Assembly (NCBI GenBank): GCA_903813345.2
Contig: CAIIXF020000012.1
Coordinates: 11,140,932-11,204,931 of the forward strand
From: Owenia fusiformis
Lineage: Eukaryota; Annelida; Polychaeta; Sabellida; Oweniidae
DNA: 64,000 nt
Direction: 5' to 3'
Below the pieces are notes generated by a model. The model was not told the origin of the DNA, did no database searches, and was given only the letters and a program-made list of their open reading frames with translations. Position numbers and translations under genes: made by a program. Below, piece by piece: positions 23,663 to 36,000 of this stretch; within the stretch, counting starts at the first letter, position 1; each line of letters begins with the position of its first letter.

Positions 23663-24028
23663 TGAAAAAAAAATTACAAAATAAAAAAATTTAAGTTATG
23701 TCAAAATGTTGTGTTCATTGGTTTTGTGGCTTTATTTGAGAGTGACATGCCTTAAGAACAAGATCAAAACATACTATCGTATTGTTTCATTTACCTGACA
23801 TTACTGTTCGTATAAAACAATGCTTATAAGCATGCAAATATCGATATTTTTTAAACAAATTTTGTGAAGAAAAAATTTTCATGGGCGCTGACATCTTGGA
23901 TTTTTAATGCGCGGTCGACGAGTGCGCAGTTGCGGAACATCCGGTTGAAAATTAAAAAACACGAAAATATCCAAGATGTCAACAAAACGACAAGAATCAG
24001 TGGATTTAAAGCAGTATGTGTGCCTGAA
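23663..24028. promoter_or_regulatory. Shared head-to-head promoter region
   Basis: The proposed start codon of thioredoxin reductase (minus, 23660-23662) and that of the SH2B gene (plus, 24029) are 366 bp apart in divergent orientation. Both promoters and 5' UTRs must fit here unless upstream non-coding exons exist. The right part (about 23880-23950) is richer in GC and CpG than its surroundings. No single TATA or known operator was assigned. Confidence 0.5.
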
Positions 24029-27000
24029 ATGACAACAATGAATGGAGACTTAGCAGGGGCTTGCGCTCCACCGAGTTGGGTGGAATTCTGTGAGCAACAG
24101 GCTTCGCAGGCTGCAGCACAATTTTCTAAATATTTTCGAGATTTCATCGAAAATAACCCTTGCCATAATCGCCCTAATGCGAGTAAAGACTTTGCTAGAA
24201 AATTTGTACACTACTTCCTCGCTCATTTTGCTGCTGAAACTAATCGCCTCAGCTTTCATGAAACAGTTGGAACTCAGACTGGATCTACAAAGTTACCCAG
24301 CAATGAAGACCTCCAGAACTTTTCAATGAATGGAAATTTTCTCGATGGAGGTGATTATACAGAACAAGAATCTCCAAGTCAAAAAAACAACAAGCCATTT
24401 TTCCGGAGACTATCTTTTCGGAATTTTAAATCTGTCAAACATAACATGCGGGGACTTTTCAAGCAACATTCTGATGAGCAAGAGTTAGCATCTATATCGA
24501 CACCTAACCTTAGCAAATCTAAAAAGAAACACTCGAAATCAGAGAAAAAACTTGCGGGCAAGGTGATTTTAAGTGTTAAAAAGGAAGGAATGGTAAATAA
24601 ACTGATAGGAGAAGATGCCAAAGGAAAAACAAGTTGGGAAAGATGTCGTTTAGTTCTTCTACAAACAACAGGTGGTTTTATGCTGGAATTCTACATTCCT
24701 CCTAAGGTAATTTATCAGTTATTCACATTAACATATCTTCTGCACTTCAAGTCAGGCCCTTGGAGCAAGGCTGTTTTAAAATCAATCCTGTATTTTTCCA
24801 GGATTAATAGCCTTATCCCATAGTTGAGGTCAAATCTGTAGAATTTATGATATTTTGCAAATGCGTGGAAAAAGCGATATCTGTGGAATATGGAGAATAT
24901 TCCAAAGATATCACTTTTTTCCACGGATTTGAAAACTCCCGCCAATGTGACATGCATTGTTAAATGAGCTTATATGGTGATTTCATGACGTCACAAATAT
25001 GGAAATGATAAATGTTTTGGCCATAGAGTTTAAATGACAAAATAAAACTGAATGTTGTTTTGAAATGCTTTATTAGGTCATGAACATATACCAACTACAT
25101 CCATGGTTAGGTGAACTATGGGATAAATAGAACATCCTATGATTTTTTGTGATATCATTTTAATCCACTGTCATTGATATATACATCTGCACTCATTCGC
25201 TAAGCTCACTTGTCTAGATATTGATATCAACTCGTATAAAAATGATATCCCTCAAAATCATAGGATATCCTATACTTATTTATGTTACCACCAGAACTGG
25301 TGACTGACATCATTGTAGTGTCTAACCTTTCTGGATGGTGTTTTGTGGTCAGAGTTTGGCAGTGTTCAGCATTTGGTGTCCAGCTTTCTGTGTCTGTTAC
25401 AAATGGCAAGTGGTGACATTTTGCATGTTAATTCCTTCTTATTGTGTATATGGGGTGTATTACTGCTAAAATAAAAAGGTTGTGAAATATCTTGAAACAT
25501 TGATATCTTAAAAAAAGAAATAGTGCAATTCCCTAGGTATGACCTTGAATCCTTGATTATGTAAAAACTGGAAGTATGGCTCAGATCTTTTTCATCAAAT
25601 TTATTTTTACCTTCATGATAGTTTTGTTGTAGATGGCAAATTCTAAATGTTTTCTGTCTACAAGTATTAAACAAAAACTCTTCATCCTCTTCCTCTAGTG
25701 CTTTGGCAAAAGCTCAATGGGGGCTTGCTTGTTTGGTCGATTTGCAGATTCTGTGCTATCTCGTCTGTTTAAAGCTATTCTATTTAAATCTTTTTATTTT
25801 TTCAAAGCTGCAGCTTGGATTTAAAGTGTTTGAAATTTGTTTTTGGTTAAAGTTAACAGAATTAGAACAGATCATCATTATGCTCCAGAAAGAGGGACAG
25901 AAGTATTGGAGTTTACATTGTTTCGATGTTACTACCTCAACTTTGGCAGTTGGTGTTCAGTGGCTGGATTTTGGTGGTTGGTGTTTGGCAGTCTGCATTC
26001 AGCATCTGTAGCAAATGAAAGGTGGTGACATATCGCATGTTAATACCTTGTGTTGACAATTTTTATCTTTTAATGTTGTATTGGAATTCAATTGATCGAG
26101 TTTGTTTCACTTGTTTTCAAATTGATCAAAAAAGCTTGGAATTGTGATAACTAAGGGATATTCCCTGCCAGACTATTTCTCTCCTACTATGGTAGCTAAA
26201 CTCATGTACATATGAACATCAATTGCCATAACGTCTCCGACCCCAGTCTTGTCATCAGTAAACTTATGTTTTATCTAATGTTTCCCCATTCTAAAAGTGT
26301 TTTCCCCATTTCAATAGTATACTATAGTAATAGATGTCTTTTTTTCCTGTATTTTCATTGGTCTTAAGACTAGTTTGAATTCTTTCCAAGTGAATTCAAT
26401 GATAAAGAGTTTGTCTTACAGTCCCCTTTTTAAAAAAATGGCATTCCAAGTGATGTGCAAACATAATTTTGGCACGCATTTTTTTTCAAATTTTGAGAAT
26501 TTTTCGAAGTCTAACAAGTTTAAAATAAGTTCATCTTATCTTAATATATTTAGAAGCCAAATATAAATTTAAAAAGTCGATCCTATCACAATATCTTTTA
26601 TTTAGAAGCCAAATGAGTTTAAAAAAGTTTCAAGTAGCCAGCAAAACAGCAATAGGATTAAGTTCAGTTTACATGCATTTTACTGACACATCCCAGTTTT
26701 TCTAAACAATTAATCAAAACAAAGGACTAGCTGACCTTTAATCTTTGGTTGAGCACATGTATGTTTTTTGGTTGAATGAGGAAATTACAGATTTGAACAA
26801 TGTTTACATAAGTGATAGGCTGCACTTAAATGGAAAGTCAGGGATAGAGAGAATGTACCGCATTCCTTCTAATGGATGATGCGTGCTGTTTCAAAATTGA
26901 AATTTAAAAGGATAAGTGCACTTACAAAAAATTTAGAAGAAATTATCACCTATAATATTTTTAGTTCTTATCACTATGAGGTTTACATACTCTGAGGCTT

Positions 27001-30000
27001 CTGTTTTTCTTTCTCCGCTTAAAATATAATCTTCAATCGATATCTTGTGGAAATAATCAAAACTATGCATTAAACTTCATATTTTCTCGCGACCATATTC
27101 ACCATAAAAGTCACACATGCTCTCATGGAACTGTTTGCCTCATTAGACAGAATATGGTACCTGTATCTCTGGCAGATCCAGCCCCCCCCCCCCCCCCCCC
27201 CCCCCTTGGGTAGGCCCAGAAAAAAATTTGTGCCTCAATTACTGGGGCGTTTTCGGTATAACTTGGCCTTTTTTAGGCCAAATTGCCCCCCCCCCCCCCC
27301 TTAGCTTCTGGATCCACCAGTGTGTATTTTGCTAAAACTCTCCTACATTGAATTGATCAAATATGATTGATTTGATAGGTTCATGACATCAACCGATAAT
27401 CAACAACATATAAGTATGTCTTACTTCATAATTCCCTTGAAGCAGTTCAAATTGAAAAAATAATAATTTGGGGAAATCTCATCTTAACTAACTGTTTTAT
27501 ATTTTTAATAAGGTGAACATATCCAAATAGTGAAATTATAAAAATAAAAATATTTCCTCATCTTTCAATAATTGTAATTATAATCATGAATATTATAATA
27601 TGTCAATACTCATTATCTGAATCTTCATCGGATGTATTCTTATTTTTATCATATCCTTAACTTTTTGACGCTTTCATGTAATATAAAGCCATATTTATCA
27701 TTTCTGAGTTGTTTACATGTGTTTTTTTCATTTTAAATCTTGAACAGTCCCAACATTTTGATAAGCCTTTTTTGATGCTATATTTGGTTTTTAGCGAACT
27801 TGACTGGTAAATCACAAAAATACTTTGGGAATTTTTATCTCTTCTGTGAATTCTATAACTATGTGAACAGGGAGGTCTATATGAATTCTCATCTCAGAAA
27901 GTGAAATCATTTAGGCTCAAATAACCACTAAGATTTTCTATACTTGATTAGTTAGTAACCACATTTTAAGACTCAGTTTTACAAAAAATCAATTTCCACT
28001 CACCTTCTTTATATCTGTTTATTTTTGGCTGTCAGAACTTAAGCATGGAGTGTGTTCTGTTTTATTTTTACAGAAGTGGTAATTGAGAAATGGTGATATC
28101 CTAATTTTCTACTTTTTCGCCCATCTATAGTAAATTGTTATTTTACACAAAATCCCTTTGAGTAAGTAACTCTGCCTAGTGGATTGTTTCAGGCTTTAGA
28201 GAACAGAGCTAGTCTGGAGCAATTTACTTTCAAGCTAGGCCAGTTTATATATAAGGGTTATATACTGGGAGGTTTCAGATACAGGGTTTATCCCAAGACA
28301 AATTTATGTGTGCCAGAGGAACTGAGAGATACACACATTTCCCTTGAGATCTGTATCTAAAGGTAAACTTAAAATGGATATAATACTGTTTGTTTCATAG
28401 ACTACATAGAAAGTTCTTATGAGATGAAACTTATATGACATTTCTTTGTTCTATTGTGTTAATGACTAATATTCAATACGATTTTTTTGCATTTCTTCAT
28501 TATTATCACATTTTTTCAAAGTGATGGATTGTCATCATCTTTTGCTGATGGGCATGCATCTGTTTTGACAGCATATAAATCTTGTCATCACAATTTCAGG
28601 AAACCTCCTGTCCAATTTGAAATTCTTAAACATTCAAGGCTTAATTTTGCATATTTCGTAAATTTCTTATGCTTTATGCTTTGTTTCAGGCTGTTAAACT
28701 TAAATGTGTTCTGCTTTGTTTCAGTCTGTTAAACCTAAACATGTTGTGCTGTTTCAGTCTGTTAAACCTAAACATGTTGTGCTATATTTCAGGCTGTTAA
28801 CATGAATGTGTTGTGCTTTTTTTCAGGCTGTTACACCTAAATGTGTTGTGCTTTGTTTCAGGATGTTCAACCTTAATATGTTGTGCTTCATCAGTCTGTT
28901 AAACCTAAACATGTTGAGCTGTTTCAGACTGTTAAACCTAAACATGTTGTGCTGTTTCATGCTGTAACATCTAAACATGTTGTGCTGTTTCAGGCTGTTC
29001 AACCTAATACGCTTTGTTTTGGGCTATTAAACCAAACCTAAACATGTTGTGCTGTTTCAGGATTTCAAATCAAAATGTGTTGTGAAATGTTGTGCTATGT
29101 TTCAGGCTGTTCAACCTAAACATGTTATGCTTTGTTTCAGGCTATTAAACCAAACCTAAACATGTTGTGCTGTTTCATGCTGTTACATCTAAACATATTG
29201 TGCTGTTTCAGGCTGTTAAACCTAATATGCTTTGTTTTGGGCTATTAAACCAAACCTAAACATGTTGTGCTGTTTCATGCTGTTACATCTAAACATGTTG
29301 TGCTGTTTCAGGCTGTTAAACCTAATATGCTTTGTTTTGGGCTATTAAACCAAACCTAAACATGTTGTGCTGTTTCATGCTGTTACATCTAAACATGTTG
29401 TGCTGTTTCAGGCTGTTCAACCTAATACGCTTTGTTTTGGGCTATTAAACCAAACCTAAACATGTTGTGCTGTTTCAGGATTTCAAATCAAAATGTGTTG
29501 TGAAAATGTTGTGCTATGTTTCAGACTGTTCAACCTAAACATGTTATGCTGTTTATCAGGCTGTTACACCCAAGTATATTGGCATTATGCTTTTGTTTCA
29601 GGCTGTTCAACCTAAACTTGTTATGCTGTTTATCAGGCTGTTACACCCAAGTATATTGGCCATATGCTTTTGTTTCAGGCTGTTCAACCTAAACATGTTA
29701 TGCTGTGTATCCTTTTGTTTCAGTCTGTTAAACCTAATCATGTTATGCTTTGTTTCAGGCTGTTAAACCTAAACATGGGGTGTTCTGCTTCCTTATTACT
29801 GAGGCCAGAGAGACGACTGCTCTAGAAATGCCTGATCATGAGAACACATTTGTACTCAAGGTAAATACTTAATTTTCCCTTTACAGTCGTCCTATGACTG
29901 CATTTCTTTTAAGATTGATTGATGCATAGAAAAAGTGATTTTGACTGTAGGATGTCATGTTCATTAATGTGTATAAGTGTTGCAGTTGGTTAAACAAGAA

Positions 30001-33000
30001 TTATGCTTTAAATTGAAAAAACAGTTTGCTTCATTTACCTAGAAATGAAGGAGACTCATTAGTGACTCGTAAGTGAATGATTGAATGAATTTTAGTCTAA
30101 AAAATTACTTGATAGATATATAGGGTAGGGGACAGGGAATCACTTTTCAGCATTAATTAGGACTTTCCCTTTATGAATTTATATTTATAGCAGAACAGCA
30201 TGGCTGTAGTGTCGAAGCCAACGTTTTATAGAAAATATAGATTCAGATGATCTTTTTTAATTGAAATTGTGAAAATAAACTCTTACGATTGTGTTATTTT
30301 GCTTTTGAGTCAAATTATCATCACAAAATTATAGATTCTGACTACAGCCCAGGCCCGTAGCCAGGGGGGTTCGGGCGAACCCAAAATTTCTTTCAAAATC
30401 ATGCAGTAGTCATTCTGACTATTTTTTGAGTGATACAAAATGAACCCCCCTAGAATTTTTTGGGAAAAGTGAACCCCCCTTGGAAAATTCTGGCTACTGG
30501 CCTGACAGCCCTTAACAAAATGATATTGCTTTATTATTTTGACAAATACTGTTGAATTAAATAATCCATTGAATGATAATTAATGATCAAAGTTCAGTTA
30601 GCAATTGGGAGGAAGTGTAAAAAGTTCAATGTGAATTAAAACAGTTCCTGTAACATTATATCATTTAAGCCTAAACATAAAGTGGCTTAAAACAACATCT
30701 CCTTGTTCAACATTCAAGTCAATCTGACCTTGGTACTTAAAGAAGGTGAAGATCATTAGGATTAATAAACAAAGAGCACTTGTTGTTTTTTGAGGGAGAA
30801 ACCATGAGATTTCCCTGGGGGAATTACAAGTTTTATCCTCAACTAGAATATTGCAGCGAAATGTTTTTGTGAATACCTCTATATAATGAACACCTGGCCA
30901 TAGTGAACGCTTTTTCTCGGAACACATTTCATTATATTTTTGTATAAAATAAACCCAATGATCTCCCCAGGATTTTTTATCAGGTATGTGCAAAAATCTC
31001 ATTTTCACAATTTAGACAAAATTGGTAAAAATGTGCTAATTTTTCATGATTTTTCGCATTTTCAAGTGGGTGCAAATGGATTTTCAGGTGGGTGCAAGCC
31101 TGTTTTCAGAATCTCAGGTGGGTGCATGCTGCGCCCACTTGCTTTAATGCTGGGGAGATCACTGAAACCCATTGTAAACATCTTCAGACAATAAAACAAT
31201 AAAAACGTTTTATGCCTCAAAAAATGCTGGCTACAAGTTAAACTGTATTTCAATGACAATCATTACCGATTACACATTAAATCTACAAGAAATATGTTAC
31301 AATTCTATTGTAATCATCTTAAATAGTGGCAGATGTGAACAGAATAATTACACTATTGTTTTAGTGGTTTGGATCAAAGAACATAAAACAGCCGCTATAC
31401 TTGTGTTAGATTTATACATCCTGCTGTGTTCAGCGTAAAAAGTCAAGCAGATTACAAAAACAAATGAAATTCCAGATTGAGTATTCATGTAAACACAGAC
31501 ACTTGTTGAATATGGGCACATACTAAGAAAATAGTTCATTTTGAGGAAGAAATTTGCTTACTCTCTTGATGATTTTTGAAGGCATGTTGTCTTCAGCCTT
31601 CATGGCAAGGACAGTCCAACTCTGCAAAAATCATTGAAAATACAATATGGATATTGCAAGAACAAAGACTGACATGTTTATTTGTTTTATTATGTCATTG
31701 CTTGGTGTAGCCTAGGATGAGAATCAATGAGCCGTTATATGAAGTGTAATACATCTTTTATCATGTGAGATATCACAGCCTCACTCAGTTTCCTTCTAAA
31801 ACTTCTTGTGCATTGCAGAGATGGTCTGAGTATCAGAATGATCTTTTATCTATTTAAAAATTAATGGGGGGGGGGTGGAATATGATGTGGTATGCTTGAT
31901 CACATGATACTACATGAACCAATCGGAGTACTCCGAATCTAGCCATGACCATGATATACTATTTATTAATATGTTAGTCATAACTGCTATACTATTTATT
32001 AATATGTTTGTCATAATTGATATACTATTTATTAATATGTTTGTCATAGTTGATACAGTAAAACCTGTAAAGTGAAACTCCTCTGTAAATGGAACACCTC
32101 CATAAATGGAACACTTTTCAGAGTTTCATGACAAATTGAAGAAGAACACTCCCTTTGAACACTATTCTAGTTACAAAAGGTGTTCTACTTACACCCAGGG
32201 TATCATTTTTTCTTCAAGTTTAATAAGAGAGGTTCTGCACAACGTTTTAAGCTCAACGTATCTAAAATCCGTAACGTCCAGGTGTTTACCAGATTTATCC
32301 ATAGTAGTTCAATTAAAATGAGATGTATTTGTAGATATGTTTTAGCTATATAACCCATTGTGCAAAACACCTCTATTAATGTACATTTTCTCCATAAACT
32401 TTTTACTGACACAAATCTTCTCATTCAACATTAATGACTTTTCTCCCTTTTCACATTGCAGGCAGTTAAGCTTCCTGAACAGGGTGGTCACATATCATTG
32501 GTAAACTATGCTTTTTCCCTCCCTCTTTATACCCCCTCTCATAAGCATCACTGTCACATCCATTTCACCATATCACTGGTACTCCACTCTTCAAATTGTA
32601 GTTACCAGTAATAAAATGTCGGATCCTGAAAGTTATGAATTATCTTTTTCCTTATTTCAGGAGTTAAAGGCAGAATTTCCATGGTATTTTTATCACAAAG
32701 TTGTGTCAGTATCATATGTTTAAGAAAATCTGAACATTTGTGAATGAATAGTTCAGATGATGACAGAATCATTGATATAATACCTCTCTATTGTTACGTA
32801 AATAGCTGGGTTAAAAGTGCAGATCTTTACTATTTTTGAAGTTCCATTTACGTAACAACATTGAACATTGCATTATGATACTGACTTGTGAGAAAAATAT
32901 CATGAAGATTCTGCCTTCAACTCGTGAAATAAAAGAAGGATTGTGTAACTACGGTTTCGACATTTTGTTACCGTTACAGATCAGTTTCACTAACTAGTTT

Positions 33001-36000
33001 GAAGAGTGCAACTTACCACTGCATATCACTGTCAATGTTCTGCAATTTTACACCTAATTAGCACTGTTGTAAGTTTAATATTCACATATGATCCTATACA
33101 CGATAAATAATTACCTCATGGATTCCCCAAATTGAGATGAAAACTTTATATTCAATTCAATTCAATTCAACTTGATATAGATTGCACTAAGAGTTCATCT
33201 CTACTTCCTGTCTAATTGATTTGTGTTAAATATAGTTTTTCAAATCTATTTATTTAAAGTAATTAAAAAACAAAGAGTATATGCTCCACTAATTATTTCT
33301 AAACTCCTCGTGAGTATTCCGCCCACTTCGATTGAGTGTGTAACATGTTTTCACATTTTTCTGTTCTTTTTTCATCTTAAATAGTGCCTCTTAATCCACA
33401 GTGACATCTTTTGTCAGCTTCCAAAGACATCGATCATTACATATTCTAACATTTACTGTATTAAAATGCATGGACAGTCAGGCCTGTAGCCAGGATTTGC
33501 CAAGAGGGGGGGGGGTCACTTTTTGAAAAATTCCAGGGGGGTTCACTTTTGACAATTTTGGTCCAAAAATGGCCAAAATCACTTAAAAAGTGTTCAGAAT
33601 GATGAAAAACTGCATGATTTTTTAGGGGGTTGGGGGTTCGAACCCATCGAACCTCCCCCCTGGCTACAGCCTGACAGTTCATAAAGTTAACTATTTTGGG
33701 GCTGGCTTGTGACAAGTATTCTACAATTGTAGTTATACATATACCTAGCTGCATCAGCATAGGCAAACATGTATGAACATTTACATATGTTACAAATGGT
33801 ATAAATTAAGGCGAATGTTTCCAAATGGTTGAATATGTTATTCTTTTCCCATCACATTTCCTATACATCCACATATACATAATAACAGAGTAACCCTGGA
33901 GACCTTAATAATCATGTATCATGAAATGTAGAATGAAAGCATGATGAAATTAGTATATAATGCAAATATGATGAAATTTATGCATGCGGCAGTCACAATA
34001 AATGTGATACTGAAACTTTAATCGATTTCGATAGACTCGCTTATAATTCTTAGGAACCAACCCCCCTCACCCCTATCATACTCATAAGGAAGTAGAGGGA
34101 AGGGGGTCAGGAGGCTTCATTGAAAAGTACATTTCTGATATTTTATAGAACAAATTACAATCATCGCAGTTATACGCAAACAATAAGAATAGTATCACTA
34201 AATATGTTTGAATCATGCATTGTATGTGCATACACATCCTCCGATCACAGGGCTTCAAAATCCAGAATATATTCTTTCTTTTTACCCCCTTTGATAAGCA
34301 GTTAGCATTTCCCTGATTAAGAACTCGCAATCTGATTGGCTGTTGCAACACAAATCATGTATAGGTCATTGCGCATAAATAGATCACATAATTCAGATTA
34401 AGCGGGCGCTTCCAAATTGGTTATAGCAGGGTGAAGATGGAGGTACGGATTCTGGATTCCTGCTTAGGAGGATGGTGCATACACAACACATGATTCCTTT
34501 TCAGTGTTCATAGAAAAACATTGAACAATTCTGATTTCTGTGAAAAAATTCAAAACTATCTGTAATAGTGACCAAATATAGAGAATATTGTGATGACATC
34601 TATGTCTAGATTTTCTATTAGCACGTACCTTGTTTTGTCTGTGAATGCCTAAAATCAGTTTTTGTTAATGATCAAGCACTATTACAATTAACACATTTAT
34701 CTTAATATTATACATTTAATATGTTTTTCGCTGAATGAGTTCACGTCCTTACGTGTAGTTACAGTTAACCAATCTAATTTAATTACAGTCTGAATTCTAT
34801 GAAATTGATAACTATATATACATGTACATATACATGTACATGTACATACATGTATATATACATGTACATATATATGTACTGAACTGAACTTTTAGATAGA
34901 AACCACCTTATATATCATATTTAGGGAGCAGGGTGGACATTTTCTGTATCTGGCTTGTGATGTCTGAGATTCCAGGCATGCAGAAATGTTCACCCTGGTC
35001 TCTGCTCTAAAATGAAATACACAATAACAAGTTAAATGACATCTGATTATACATTCAATTTAAGATTCAGGGTTTATCCCTCAGGAAATCATAAACCTTG
35101 TGTCTGAAATTTCTAGAATCACTTATTCCATCATAAATGTAATTTATTCATCACATAATGTGTCTTTGATTACATCTAATGCAATTTCTTGCATCTTCTT
35201 GTAGATTATGCAGTGCAATTTAGTATAGAAAGATATATGTTAGACTCTGCAATTATATTCTATACGGTGTCAGCTTAATGGTGTCAGCTTAACCTGACTG
35301 CTTTAAGTAAATGATGCAGAGCATAGTGATACAGATATTGCAATGTTAAGAAATCACGATTAGAGAATATCCTTTGATTTTTCAAGTAGACTGTTTTATC
35401 TGAGTATATGTTATTTCAGACCGAGAATTGAACTGAATATATGTTATTTCAGAGCATTTATTTTGTTGAGTTTGCTATTTTAAAACTGAAAGTTTAACAA
35501 CCGTGAATGTCGTATTTCAAGGTCAAGAGTTTAACTGAGACTGTGTAAATTCGGGTGGAAAGTTTAACTGAGTATATGTTATTCCAGTTGGATAATTTGA
35601 CTGAGTATGTGTTATTTCAGACAAGGAGTTTAACTGAGTCTATGTTATTCTAGTTTGATAATTTAACTGAGTATGTGTTATTTCAGGTGGAGAGTTTAAT
35701 GAGTATGTGTTATTTCAGGCAGAGAGTTTAACTGAGTATATGTTATTTCAGGCGGAGATTTTAATTGAGAATGTATTATTTCAGGTGGAGAGTTTAATGA
35801 GTATGTGTTATTTCAGGCAGAGAGTTTAACTGAGTATATGTTATTTCAGGCGGAGATTTTAATTGAGAATGTATTATTTCAGGTGGAGAGTTTAATGAGT
35901 ATGTGTTATTTCAGGCAGAGAGTTTAACTGAGTATGTGTTATTCTAGTTGGATAATTTGACTGAGTATGTGTTATTTCTTGTAGAAAGTTTAACTGAGTA

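Noticed and set aside
23864-24028. Upstream in-frame extension of SH2B
   Set aside because: It is open to an ATG at 23864, but the extra residues show no conserved feature and the region is needed for the promoter. Not excluded.
34905-35010. Minus-strand exon-like stretch ending in PKY
   Set aside because: The segment is a short inverted repeat (GAGCAGGGTGGACATTT against the complement of its right part), which explains it better than an exon.
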